DNA of 64,000 bases from Paraburkholderia acidisoli. Its GTDB lineage: Bacteria > Pseudomonadota > Gammaproteobacteria > Burkholderiales > Burkholderiaceae. A program made the position numbers and the translations under genes. The stretch lies in contig NZ_CP046914.1 of NCBI RefSeq assembly GCF_009789675.1, positions 1,364,001 to 1,428,000 on the forward strand. Reading direction: 5' to 3'. Every line of letters starts with the position of its first letter. The stretch's first letter is position 1. This document shows, piece after piece, positions 51,635 through 64,000 of this stretch. Under the pieces are notes generated by a model, which was given only the letters and a program-made list of their open reading frames with translations, was not told where the DNA came from and did not search any database.

Positions 51635-52390
51635 ATGCTCGCCGAACAACGCCACCAATACATCCTTTCGCAAGTGAACCGGACAGGCGCGCTCTCGGTG
51701 GCCGACCTCGTGCGCGAATTGCGGGTGTCGCGCGAAACCATTCGCCGCGATCTCAACACGCTGGCCGCGCGCGGGCTGCTCGTCACGACGCACGGCGGCG
51801 CGCTGTCGAGCGACCGGCGCGAGCCCGATCTCGACGTGCGCGAGGCGGCCAACGCCAGCGCCAAGCGCGCGATCGGCGAGCGCGCGGCGGAGTTCGTGCC
51901 GGACGGCGCGTCGATCATCATCGATTCGGGCAGCACGACGCATGCGCTCGCGCGCGCGCTCACGGACCGGCATCGGCTCACGGTCTACACCAACGACTGG
52001 CGCATCGGCCTGCTGCTCGGCCGCCGCAACGAAAATCGCGTGACGCTGCTGGGCGGCGAACTCTCCGACCACGAAGAGGCGACTTTCGGCCTCGACACCG
52101 TGCAGCAACTCGCGCAATACCACGCCGATTTCGCGTTCGTGGGCGCGGGCGGCATCACCGCCGACGGCTGGCTCACCGACTACTCGCGCATGGTCGCCGA
52201 AACGCGCAGCCGCATGCTCGCGGCCACGGCGTGCGCGATCATCGTCGCCGATCACTCCAAGTTCGGCCGTGTCACGCCGGTGCGCATCAACGGCTTCGAG
52301 CACGCGCGCTACGTCATCACCGAACTCGCGCCCGAAAAGGGCATCGCCCGCGCCATCACGGCACGCGGGCCGGAACTCCTGATCGCCTGA
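51635..52390 (+). CDS. DeoR-family transcriptional regulator
   Basis: 251 residues. HTH (RHQYILSQVNRTGALSVADL then ELRVSRETIRRDLNTLAARG) and the DeoR sensor domain with DSGSTTHALARAL, VTLLGGELSD and the GAGGIT loop. It precedes the 2-AEP transporter genes on the same strand, 418 bp upstream, making it a candidate regulator of them. The sensor ligand of this family is usually a phosphorylated sugar; here a phosphonate or aldehyde derivative is possible, but that is inference. Confidence 0.88.
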   Translation: MLAEQRHQYILSQVNRTGALSVADLVRELRVSRETIRRDLNTLAARGLLVTTHGGALSSDRREPDLDVREAANASAKRAIGERAAEFVPDGASIIIDSGSTTHALARALTDRHRLTVYTNDWRIGLLLGRRNENRVTLLGGELSDHEEATFGLDTVQQLAQYHADFAFVGAGGITADGWLTDYSRMVAETRSRMLAATACAIIVADHSKFGRVTPVRINGFEHARYVITELAPEKGIARAITARGPELLIA

Positions 52391-52487
52391 TCGCTGCTTC
52401 GTTTCGTCTGATTTTTTCGCCGAGGGGTTGAGTTTGCCGCTCGTCCAGGCGGCCTCGCGACGTCCATCGGCGTGTCATTTATTGGCG

Positions 52488-52506
52488 ATTTGTGTAAATT
52501 TGTGTA
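52488..52506. promoter_or_regulatory. direct-repeat site upstream of phnS
   Basis: ATTTGTGTA occurs at 52488-52496 and 52498-52506, one helical turn apart. DeoR-family regulators often bind such repeats. It lies about 300 bp before phnS in a 418-bp gap (52391-52808) with no supported gene. Confidence 0.5.
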
Positions 52507-52808
52507 GAACGCCACAATCGTCACGGCGCTGTCATCAAAACCTGTGATTCTTGCGGAGCCCGTCCAGACGGGCCGGACAGCGAGGCAGGCGGCGTTCATC
52601 GTGCCCCGACGCGGCGCCCGGCTCGGGCGAGGCGCGCCGGATTGCTGACAATCTGCAATCCGCGACGCGCGAACGGGCCGCCATGGCAGGCGACGCGGTG
52701 GGTTGTGCGGTTCGTCGCCGCTGGGGCAGTTCGTTTCATCCAATCACAAACGCAAACACATTCGCATCGGGTATCCCGAGCAGGGTTGTTTTGCCTTCGG
52801 AGAGTGAC

Positions 52809-53894
52809 ATGAACCACACGAATTTCCCGCGCGCAGGTTTTGCACGCAAGCTGCTGCCGATGCTGGCCACGGCCGCGCTGCTGCAAGGCGCGGCGATGAG
52901 CGCGCATGCCGCCAACGCCGTCGTGCTCTACACGGCCGACGGCCTCGAAAATCTCTATCGCGACGTGCTGCCCGCGTTCGAGAAGCAGGAAGGCGTGAAG
53001 GTCAATATCGTCACGGCGGGCAGCGGCGAAGTTGTGAACCGCGCCAACGTGGAAAAAGACGCGCCCAAGGCCGACGTGCTCGTCACGCTGCCGCCGTTCA
53101 TCCAGCAGGCGCAGCAAAGCGGCCTGCTCCAGCCGTATCAGAGCGTGAACTACAAGAACGTGCCGGCGATCGCCAAGTCGGCGGACGGCTCGTGGGCGAC
53201 GTTCGTGAACAACTACTTCTCGTTCGCGATCAACCCGGAAGTCGTGAAGACGCAGCCGAAGACTTTCGCCGACCTGCTGCACCCGGACTTCACGGGCAAG
53301 GTCGCGTACTCGAACCCGGCCACGGCCGGCGACGGCATGGCCGTGATCATCCTCACGACCTCGCTGATGGGCGAAGACAAGGCGTTCGACTACCTCAAGA
53401 AGCTCGAGCAGAGCGCCAAGTTCCACACCAAGGGCACGGGCTACCTCGACGTGCTGCTCTCGCGTAACGAAATCTCGGTGGCCAACGGCGACCTGCAGAT
53501 GGATCTCGACGACGCGGCCAACGGCGGTCTCTCGCTCAAGCCGATCTTCCTCGCCGCCGACGCGAACGGCCATCCGACCACGTTCCAGCTGCCGTATGCG
53601 ATTGGCCTGATCAAAGGCGGTCCGAACCAGGCGGAAGGCAAGAAGCTGATCGACTATCTGATGTCGACGCAAGTGCAGTCGAAGGTGCCCGACATCTTCG
53701 GGATTCCCGCCCGCACGGACGTGGCGCTCACGGGCAAGAACGGCGCGGCGGTGAAGCAGGCCATCGAAGGCGTGAAGCTGATTCCGGTGGACTGGAACCA
53801 GGTCATGGCGAAGAAGGCCGACTGGACGACGCGCTGGAAGAACGACGTGATCGGCGCTTCGGGCAAGCAGACGGAAGTCGTCAAGCCGCAATAA
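52809..53894 (+). CDS. phnS: 2-aminoethylphosphonate-binding periplasmic protein
   Basis: 361 residues from ATG 52809, preceded by GGAGAG. Signal peptide (MNHTNFPRAGFARKLLPMLA ... cut after AHA). Type-2 periplasmic binding fold; VVLYTADGLENLYRDVLPAF, TAGSGEVVNRANVEKDAPKA and GTGYLDVLLSRNEIS match PhnS-type 2-AEP receptors (iron-binding-protein superfamily). It delivers 2-AEP to the PhnUV permease. First gene of a tight phnSTUV block. Confidence 0.86.
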   Translation: MNHTNFPRAGFARKLLPMLATAALLQGAAMSAHAANAVVLYTADGLENLYRDVLPAFEKQEGVKVNIVTAGSGEVVNRANVEKDAPKADVLVTLPPFIQQAQQSGLLQPYQSVNYKNVPAIAKSADGSWATFVNNYFSFAINPEVVKTQPKTFADLLHPDFTGKVAYSNPATAGDGMAVIILTTSLMGEDKAFDYLKKLEQSAKFHTKGTGYLDVLLSRNEISVANGDLQMDLDDAANGGLSLKPIFLAADANGHPTTFQLPYAIGLIKGGPNQAEGKKLIDYLMSTQVQSKVPDIFGIPARTDVALTGKNGAAVKQAIEGVKLIPVDWNQVMAKKADWTTRWKNDVIGASGKQTEVVKPQ

Positions 53895-53975
53895 GCGGTT
53901 CAAGGACGCGGCCGCGCGCGTTGCCAGCGCGCTGCCGCGTCGTCGCATTTGGGTTTTACACGCAGGAGATTCCCG

Positions 53976-55082
53976 GTGAATACCGCAAGCCTCGCGCCGG
54001 CCGGCATGGCCCGCGCGCTGCCGGATGTGTCCGGACTGACCGATACGACCGACGCGCGCCACGCGGGCGTGCAGATCGACAACCTGAGCGTGCGCTTCGG
54101 CGCGCGCACGGTGCTCGACAATCTGTCGCTCACGATCCGCCGCGGCGAACTGTTGACCGTGCTCGGCCGCAGCGGCTGCGGCAAGACCACCTTGCTGCGC
54201 TTCATCGCCGGCTTTATCGAAGCGGATGGCCTCGCGGGTTCGCTGACCGTCGCGGGCCGCGACCTCACGCACGTGGCGCCGCATCAGCGCAATCTCGGGC
54301 TGCTGTTCCAGAGCTACGCGCTGTTTCCGCATCTTTCCGTATTCGAGAACGTCGCGTTCGGCCTCAAGGCGCGCCGCGTGCCGTCGCGCGAGATCGCGCG
54401 CCGCGTGGCCGATGCGCTCAAGCTCGTGCAACTCGGCGACGCGGGCCACGTCATGCCCGCGCAACTCTCGGGCGGCATGCAGCAACGCGTGGCGCTGGCG
54501 CGCGCGCTCGTGATCGAGCCGGACGTGCTGCTGCTCGACGAACCGCTTTCGGCGCTCGACGCCAATCTGCGCGCCTCGGTGCGCTCCGAGCTCAAGGCGC
54601 TGCACGAACGTTTGCCCGACCTGACGATCGTGTGCGTCACGCACGATCAAGACGACGCGCTCGTGCTCTCCGACCGCACGCTGTTGATGCGCGACGGTCA
54701 CATCGCGCAACTCGGCACGCCGCAGGAACTCTACGACGCGCCGAACGACGCCTATGTGGCGCGTTATCTGGGCGCGGCGAACCTGCTGCCGCCGGGCGTG
54801 GCGTTTCCCGTGGGCGATAAACGCCACGACGTGCGCGACAAGCTCGCGTGCCTGCGTCCCGAAAGCCTGCGCATCGTGCCGCTCGGCGAGGGCGCGCTGC
54901 ACGGCACGATCGAGTCGGTCGAATGGTACGGCTCGGTGCTCTCGGTGCCGGTGCTGCTCGACGCGATGCCGAACGAACCGGTGCTCGTCACCATGCAGCG
55001 CGGCCACGGCATGACGCCGGCGAAAGGCATGCGCGTTTCCCTGCGCTACGAGGCTGACGATGTCGTCCTTATCAACCCCTGA
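53976..55082 (+). CDS. phnT: 2-aminoethylphosphonate ABC transporter, ATP-binding subunit
   Basis: 368 residues from GTG 53976, chosen because AGGAG lies at 53964-53968; ATG 53949 precedes that ribosome site. Walker A GRSGCGKTTLLRF, signature QLSGGMQQRVALARAL and Walker B VLLLDEPLSALD are intact. A C-terminal TOBE-like regulatory domain follows (~residues 265-368). It powers the PhnUV permease. Overlaps phnU by 23 bases. Confidence 0.88.
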   Translation: MNTASLAPAGMARALPDVSGLTDTTDARHAGVQIDNLSVRFGARTVLDNLSLTIRRGELLTVLGRSGCGKTTLLRFIAGFIEADGLAGSLTVAGRDLTHVAPHQRNLGLLFQSYALFPHLSVFENVAFGLKARRVPSREIARRVADALKLVQLGDAGHVMPAQLSGGMQQRVALARALVIEPDVLLLDEPLSALDANLRASVRSELKALHERLPDLTIVCVTHDQDDALVLSDRTLLMRDGHIAQLGTPQELYDAPNDAYVARYLGAANLLPPGVAFPVGDKRHDVRDKLACLRPESLRIVPLGEGALHGTIESVEWYGSVLSVPVLLDAMPNEPVLVTMQRGHGMTPAKGMRVSLRYEADDVVLINP

Positions 55083-55986
55083 TTCCGCCGCGGGCACCAT
55101 GCCGGGCCTGCCCGGCGCCGACGCGCACGCGGCCGCCGTGCGCCGCCGCGAACGACGTGCGCAATGGCACATCGCGTTTCTGCTCGTGTTCGTGCTGGGA
55201 CCGCTCGTGGTGTATCCGCTCGTGCGCCTCGTGCTGCTGAGCCTCTCGGGCGCGCACGGGCTGAGCTTCGGTGCGTACGCGACCTTCTTCGGCAATCCCG
55301 ATTCGCGCGGCGTGATCGGCACGACGCTGTGGATTCTGTTCCTGAGCGCCGGGCTCGCGTCGATACTCGGCGTGGCGCTGGCGGCGTTGCTGTTCTTCAA
55401 GCCGTTTCCGGGCGCCTCGCTCGTCACGCGCTTCCTCGAACTGTTCGTGGCGTTCCCGTCGTTTCTGGTCGCGTTCACGCTGATCTTTCTGTACGGCTCG
55501 CAGGGCTCGGTGAGCATTGCGATACAACGGATGTTCCATCTGCAAACACCGCCGATGGACTTTCTGTTCGGCATCGGCGGCGTGGTGCTCGCCGAAGTGG
55601 TGTTCTACGCGCCGTTCGTGGTGCGCCCGACGCTCGCGGCCTTCGCGCTGCTCGACATGCGCCTGATCGAAGCCGCGCGCAGTCTCGGCGCGAACAGCCG
55701 CATGGTCGCGCTGCGCGTGATTCTGCCGCTCGCGTGGCCGGGTATCGCGGCGGGCACGATCCTGTGTTTCCTGCTCACGTTCAACGAGTTCGGCATTCTG
55801 CTCGTGCTCGGCAGCGCGCATCTCGTGACATTGCCCGTGGCGATCTACAGCTCGGCCACCGTCGACCTCGATCTGCCGACCGCTGCCGCGGGCGCCGTCG
55901 TGATGCTGGCGATGTCGCTGTCCTTGTATGCGCTGTACCGGCGCGTGAATCGTCGCAGCCAGGGAGGCACGCGCAATGTCAACTAA
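55060..55986 (+). CDS. phnU: 2-aminoethylphosphonate ABC transporter permease PhnU
   Basis: 308 residues. Six membrane helices (first at ~40-60, HIAFLLVFVLGPLVVYPLVR) and the EAA loop (LIEAARSLGANSRMVALRVI) that contacts the ATPase. The N-terminal ~35 residues are soluble (Ala/Asp-rich then Arg-rich). Overlaps both neighbours (phnT by 23 bases, phnV by 11), a compact coupled operon. Confidence 0.86.
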   Translation: MSSLSTPDSAAGTMPGLPGADAHAAAVRRRERRAQWHIAFLLVFVLGPLVVYPLVRLVLLSLSGAHGLSFGAYATFFGNPDSRGVIGTTLWILFLSAGLASILGVALAALLFFKPFPGASLVTRFLELFVAFPSFLVAFTLIFLYGSQGSVSIAIQRMFHLQTPPMDFLFGIGGVVLAEVVFYAPFVVRPTLAAFALLDMRLIEAARSLGANSRMVALRVILPLAWPGIAAGTILCFLLTFNEFGILLVLGSAHLVTLPVAIYSSATVDLDLPTAAAGAVVMLAMSLSLYALYRRVNRRSQGGTRNVN

Positions 55987-56851
55987 TCCCGCCGCGGAAA
56001 ACAACCGCGTGACCTTGCCGCCGATGCACAAGCGCGCGCGTCCGGTCGAGCGCGGCCTGGTCGCGCGCCTTGCCAGCGGTCTCGTGCTCGCCTTCGCCGC
56101 GTTGCTGTGTTTCTGGCTGTTCGTGTTGCCGGTGATCGTCGTGGCGCTTTCGAGCGTGGCGTCGCACTGGTCGGGCACGATCTTCCCCGACGGCTTCAGC
56201 ATGCGCTGGTTCGAGCGCCTCGGTTCCAGCGACTTCGACGCGCTCACCACGAGCCTCGAAGTCGGCTTCGGCGTGGCCGTGCTCGGCACGGCGCTCGGGC
56301 TCTGGCTCGCGCTGGCGCTCGAAGGGCGCGACCGCCGCGGACTCGGCGCGCTCGTCGACATGCTCGCGATGGTGCCCAACGGCGTGCCGAGCGTCGTGCT
56401 CGGCCTCGCGGTGCTGATCGCGTATCACAAGGCGCCGCTCGACCTGTCGAGTTCGGCGGCGATCGTGGTGTTCGTGCAGCTCGCGCTGGTGCTGCCGTTT
56501 TGTTATCGATGCGCGTCGGCGGCGCTGCGTCCCGAGTTGACCGTGCTGCGCGAGGCGGCCGCGAGTCTCGGTGCGCCGCCGTCGATGGTGCTGCGCCGCG
56601 TGGTGCTGCCGCAGCTCGTGCCGGCGATTCGCGCGAGTCTCGCGCTCGGCTTCGCGCTTTCGCTCGGCGAACTGGGGGCCACGCTCACGGTGTATCCGCC
56701 GGGCTTCGCTACGGTGCCGATCGTCGTGGTGGGCGCGGTGGAGCGCGGCTATTACCTTCCGGCGTCGGCGTTGTCGCTGATCCTGCTGATCGTCTCGCTG
56801 GCGGCGCTGTTGCTGATCGCGGCGCGGGTGCCGCGCCGGCGCGCGGGCTGA
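55976..56851 (+). CDS. phnV: 2-aminoethylphosphonate ABC transporter permease PhnV
   Basis: 291 residues. Six helices, with EAA loop (VLREAAASLGAPPSMVLRRV). LALALEGRDRRGLGALVDML and VPNGVPSVVLGLAVLIAYH are family-typical. Second membrane half of the importer, forming a heterodimer with PhnU. Ends one base before the GntR gene. Confidence 0.86.
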   Translation: MSTNPAAENNRVTLPPMHKRARPVERGLVARLASGLVLAFAALLCFWLFVLPVIVVALSSVASHWSGTIFPDGFSMRWFERLGSSDFDALTTSLEVGFGVAVLGTALGLWLALALEGRDRRGLGALVDMLAMVPNGVPSVVLGLAVLIAYHKAPLDLSSSAAIVVFVQLALVLPFCYRCASAALRPELTVLREAAASLGAPPSMVLRRVVLPQLVPAIRASLALGFALSLGELGATLTVYPPGFATVPIVVVGAVERGYYLPASALSLILLIVSLAALLLIAARVPRRRAG

Positions 56852-56852
56852 G

Positions 56853-57548
56853 ATGGACGCGACGCGGTTCGCGGCGCCGCCGGCGCAGGACGCACCGGCC
56901 ATCGACGATGAAGAAGCGCCGCTCTCCACGGCGCCCCAGCATTCGCTGACGGAGCGGGTGCGCGACGAAATCGAACGGCGTATCGCGGCGGGGCAGCTTG
57001 CGCCCGGCGACAAACTCGTCGAAGCCGATTGGGCGACGCGGCTCGCGGTCTCGCGCGGTCCGGTGCGCGAGGCGTTTCGCGCGCTCGAACAGGCGGGCCT
57101 CGTGCGCAACGAGAAACATCGCGGCGTGTTCGTGCGGCGCGTGGGTGTTGCGGAGGCGCGGGAATTGGGCGAAGTCTGCGCGGCGTTGCGCGAAGCGGCG
57201 TGCCGGATGCTGGCGGCGCGTATCGATTCGGCGATGGTGGCGCAATTGCGCGAGCGGCTCGACGCGATGCGCGCGGCGCTCGTCAATGCGGACGGAGAGG
57301 CGTTCCTGCTGGCGCGCGACGCGTTTCGCGCGGCGCTGGTGGCATCGGCGGGAAACGAGCGGTTGCGGGAAACCCATGCGCGCGCGGTCAGCGAGTTGCG
57401 GCTTGCGGCGCGCCGTGTCGCGCCCGCGAGCGGGGCGATGGAGATCGCCTACGCGGGGCATCGCGCGTTGCTCAGCGCGTTGGCGTCGCGGGATGCGGAC
57501 GAGTCGTCGCTGCGCATGCGCGCGTCGTGCGCCGATGAAGCGGCATAG
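56853..57548 (+). CDS. GntR-family transcriptional regulator of phosphonate genes
   Basis: 231 residues. Winged HTH of the FadR subgroup (LTERVRDEIERRIAAGQLAP, WATRLAVSRGPVREAFRALE, GLVRNEKHRGVFVRRV) followed by a short FCD-like helical domain. It starts one base after phnV and lies between the transporter and the PhnZ-like gene, so it is likely to regulate them; GntR members are the known regulators of phnSTUV-type loci. The FCD domain appears shortened, which may limit metal or ligand binding. Confidence 0.84.
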   Translation: MDATRFAAPPAQDAPAIDDEEAPLSTAPQHSLTERVRDEIERRIAAGQLAPGDKLVEADWATRLAVSRGPVREAFRALEQAGLVRNEKHRGVFVRRVGVAEARELGEVCAALREAACRMLAARIDSAMVAQLRERLDAMRAALVNADGEAFLLARDAFRAALVASAGNERLRETHARAVSELRLAARRVAPASGAMEIAYAGHRALLSALASRDADESSLRMRASCADEAA

Positions 57549-57608
57549 TTATCAAGCGGTGGCGCGGCGGCGGTCGCCGGCCATCGACAGGCAAGCAAGG
57601 AGTGGAAG

Positions 57609-58163
57609 ATGGCACTGAGTCTCGCGGATATTCGCCAATTGTTCGAAGCGCACGGCGCGACCGCGTATAGCGGCGAACCCGTCACGCAACTGGAGCACGC
57701 GCTGCAGAGCGGCGCGCTCGCGCAGGAAGACGGGGCGAGCGAGGAGCTGGTGGCGGCGGCGTTTTTGCACGACCTCGGGCATTTGCTGAATCGCCAGGGG
57801 GAAACGCCCACCGAGCGCGGTATCGACGATCTGCATCAATACTATGCGCTGCCGTTCCTGCGGCCGGTGCTGCCGGACAGCGTTCTGGAACCGATCCGGC
57901 TGCACGTGGATGCCAAGCGCTACCTGTGCGCCACCGACGCGGCGTATTTCAGCTGTCTCTCGGCGGACTCGGTGCGCAGCCTCGAACTGCAAGGCGGTAT
58001 TTTCGACGCCGGGCAGGCGCACGATTTCGCTGCGCGCCCTTATGCCGACGACGCGGTGCGCCTGCGCCGCTGGGACGATCTCGCCAAGGTGTCCGGCAAA
58101 CCGACGCCCGATCTCGACCACTATCTGGGGATCGTCGAGCGCGTGATGCAACGGCATGCGTGA
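57609..58163 (+). CDS. phnZ: PhnZ-like HD-domain phosphonate oxygenase
   Basis: 184 residues. HD-superfamily mixed-valent di-iron enzyme that cleaves the C-P bond of hydroxylated phosphonates to phosphate and an acid (glycine from 2-amino-1-hydroxyethylphosphonate). Expected ligands appear in order: Tyr20 and Glu23 (AYSGEPVTQLEHA), His30, His54-Asp55 (AFLHDLGHLL), His76 (DDLHQYY), His99 and Lys103 (LHVDAKRYL), and a late Asp (RRWDDLAK). The Tyr/Glu gate and Lys match PhnZ as I recall it. Its usual partner PhnY is not next to it. Last gene of the cluster. Confidence 0.78.
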   Translation: MALSLADIRQLFEAHGATAYSGEPVTQLEHALQSGALAQEDGASEELVAAAFLHDLGHLLNRQGETPTERGIDDLHQYYALPFLRPVLPDSVLEPIRLHVDAKRYLCATDAAYFSCLSADSVRSLELQGGIFDAGQAHDFAARPYADDAVRLRRWDDLAKVSGKPTPDLDHYLGIVERVMQRHA

Positions 58164-58214
58164 GCCGGCGCGTGCTGCGCCTTTCCCCGACTTTCAAGCC
58201 GATCAAAAAACCGC

Positions 58215-58243
58215 TTGCAAGATGTCACGGGCGTGACTAGAAT
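58215..58243 (+). promoter_or_regulatory. rrn promoter P1
   Basis: TTGCAA (58215-58220), 17-bp spacer, TAGAAT (58238-58243). It is the first of two tandem promoters for the rRNA operon, with an A-run (GATCAAAAAACC) just upstream. Confidence 0.65.
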
Positions 58244-58366
58244 CTCGGTCTTTCGCGCTTTCCATGAAGGCGCGGGGAGACGGGAAGCCTCGGCGAAAGC
58301 CTTGTGCGGCTTGGGTCTCCGGGCAGTTGAAGTTGAGCGGCAGGTTGAGCGAAGTAAAAAAACCTG

Positions 58367-58395
58367 TTGACAGATCGCCCGGCAGTCTTCATAAT
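58367..58395 (+). promoter_or_regulatory. rrn promoter P2
   Basis: TTGACA (58367-58372), exactly 17 bp, CATAAT (58390-58395): near-consensus sigma-70, with an A-tract (GTAAAAAAAC) upstream resembling an UP element. About 285 bp before mature 16S. Confidence 0.8.
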
Positions 58396-58481
58396 CTCGT
58401 TTCTCTGCTGCTGACGCAGCAACGCAGAAAACGCCGGACGGTAGCGCAGCAGTTTGCGACTGGCCAGCGGTTTCAGCGAAT

Positions 58482-58495
58482 CGATCTTTAAAAAT
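58482..58495 (+). promoter_or_regulatory. rrn leader boxA antitermination site
   Basis: CGATCTTTAAAAAT matches the boxA pattern (TGCTCTTTAAAA-like) that recruits NusB/NusE to keep RNA polymerase processive through rRNA. Confidence 0.6.
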
Positions 58496-58680
58496 TTACA
58501 GCCGATAAGTGTGGGCGCTTGATGCGGTGGCGGCCTGAAACGTTCTCCGGAACGCTTCGGGATAAGCAAAAGTATCAAGAGTCTCACACTAAAGTAAGTC
58601 AGGTTTTTGAATTTATTCAAATTCCTGTCAGCTTTGAGTGAGCGACCGGTTCGAAAGAACCGAAAAACAGTAACAGGTTT

Positions 58681-60209
<1,529 letters not shown>

Positions 60210-60275
60210 CCAGAGCTTTCTGCTCACCGCGTTTTAAGCGCTCACACTTGTCGGCTGTAAAGAAGACAGACTCAG

Positions 60276-60352
60276 GGGTCTGTAGCTCAGTCGGTTAGAG
60301 CACCGTCTTGATAAGGCGGGGGTCGATGGTTCGAATCCATCCAGACCCACCA
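60276..60352 (+). tRNA. ileT: tRNA-Ile (GAT)
   Basis: 77 nt with encoded CCA; acceptor GGGTCTG / CAGACCC, anticodon GAT at 60310-60312 within CTTGATAAG. Lies in the 16S-23S spacer before tRNA-Ala, as is usual. Confidence 0.97.
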
Positions 60353-60446
60353 TGTCGATTGACCGTTGGTGCTTCAGCACCTACGGGCATCCCATCCCCG
60401 CAGGGGACAGGGCGTGTGCATGCCACTGGGTCTGAATGGTACGAGC

Positions 60447-60522
60447 GGGGGATTAGCTCAGCTGGGAGAGCACCTGCTTTGCAAGCAGGGGGTCGTCGGT
60501 TCGATCCCGTCATCCTCCACCA
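60447..60522 (+). tRNA. alaT: tRNA-Ala (TGC)
   Basis: 76 nt with encoded CCA; acceptor GGGGGAT / ATCCTCC, anticodon TGC at 60480-60482 in CTTTGCAAG. Second spacer tRNA of the operon. Confidence 0.97.
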
Positions 60523-60620
60523 ATCCTCAATGCCTAGTGTCCGGTTTGAACACAAGCCGGGTATTAAGCATTGGCGATTGAGCCAGTCAGAGCGATGTGA
60601 GTAAAACCATATCGGCTGTC

Positions 60621-60632
60621 GTTCTTTAACAA
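60621..60632 (+). promoter_or_regulatory. spacer boxA before 23S
   Basis: GTTCTTTAACAA, the second boxA of the rrn operon, placed in the tRNA-23S spacer as is normal. Confidence 0.65.
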
Positions 60633-60827
60633 TCAGGAAGAAGTAGTAAAGAGATTCATCTGAAAGTGTCTAGAGATGGGCACGAGTAGGTGAATCAGGG
60701 TTGTGATTGTATCAATGTATTTTTAAGTGATCGAAAGATCGCCTTGAAATACGGCGCAACACGAATACTCAACCTGTAACGCGTGACTCTCGCTGTGAGC
60801 AATCACACAGAGACACACCCGTTATAG

Positions 60828-63700
<2,873 letters not shown>

Positions 63701-63901
63701 ATAACAGGTGTGTGCCGGCAGCCGCCAGTGCGTTAGCACGGAAGGGTGCCCCATCCTGCACAAGGTGCAGGATCTTGGAGAACACATACGGTTGAGATCG
63801 TTGTTGTGCCTGAAACAACACAACCCCAATTAAGCAGCACCTCTTTACGCTTCTTCCCGATTGGCTGTGGCGCACCATAAATGCGACGCAGCAACCCGTC
63901 A

Positions 63902-64000
63902 TGCCTGATGACCATAGCGAGTTGGTCCCACCCCTTCCCATCCCGAACAGGACCGTGAAACAACTCCACGCCGATGATAGTGCGGATTGCCCGTGTGAAA
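63902..64000 (+). rRNA. rrf: 5S ribosomal RNA, 5' part
   Basis: Starts TGCCTGATGACC after a 201-bp spacer and runs off the window; 99 nt of the usual ~117 are visible. Conserved loops (GTCCCACC, CCGAACAGGA, ACGCCGATG) are present. Confidence 0.92.

Noticed and set aside
52596..55574. 992-residue open frame on the minus strand
   Set aside because: Antisense to phnS-phnT-phnU, Arg/His-rich, no motifs. A typical long shadow frame in high-G+C DNA.

Overview
The window is high-G+C DNA from a Burkholderiaceae bacterium, most likely Paraburkholderia or Caballeronia. The main reason is the rRNA operon at the right end (16S, tRNA-Ile, tRNA-Ala, 23S, 5S), whose 16S reads like that group. A long-form type VI secretion cluster with TagK, a Pao-type aldehyde oxidoreductase and many short LacI/IclR/Lrp-regulated catabolic units fit the same group. 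All names come from reading sequence motifs; no database search was run.

Layout. (1) 0-8 kb: the tail of a 2-aminoethylphosphonate (2-AEP) aminotransferase, a PepSY membrane protein, two tiny proteins, and a minus-strand operon for a molybdenum aldehyde oxidoreductase (paoA-B-C) with a MocA-like cofactor enzyme. A 14-bp tandem array sits between paoC and the MocA gene. (2) 8-15.5 kb: an aspartate carbamoyltransferase with an added N-terminal helix-turn-helix-like region, an M23 endopeptidase/membrane protein/bactofilin module followed by a dapA paralogue, two small proteins, and an arsR-nemA operon with a clear operator. (3) 15.6-35.5 kb: a T6SS cluster in two divergent arms around an AT-rich 617-bp region. 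The left arm is tssH-B-C-hcp-J-K-L-M plus a second TssL-like protein. The right arm is tagK-tagJ-tssE-F-A. No tssG, vgrG or PAAR gene is present. (4) 35.6-49.6 kb: small metabolic and regulatory units, namely a glycine-zipper protein, an ICL/PEP-mutase family enzyme, LacI regulator plus sugar-acid dehydratase, IclR regulator plus aminotransferase, Nudix, Lrp/LysE, DUF1993-like, an HNH-like secreted protein, an RRM-like protein, an L,D-transpeptidase and an EamA transporter. (5) 49.8-51.4 kb: a UbiB/ABC1-like protein that has lost its kinase motifs. (6) 51.6-58.2 kb: a 2-AEP uptake and cleavage cluster with a DeoR regulator, PhnSTUV ABC transporter, GntR regulator and PhnZ-like HD oxygenase. 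(7) 58.2-64 kb: an rrn operon with two tandem promoters and boxA sites, cut by the window end inside 5S.

The most interesting points are the UbiB-family pseudokinase, the T6SS with duplicated TssL and no TssG, the HTH-ATCase, the PhnZ-like oxygenase without a visible PhnY partner, and several small insertions/deletions at universally conserved rRNA positions (including the 27F primer site). The rRNA changes look more like assembly or consensus errors than biology. I see no CRISPR array, prophage, insertion sequence or integrase.
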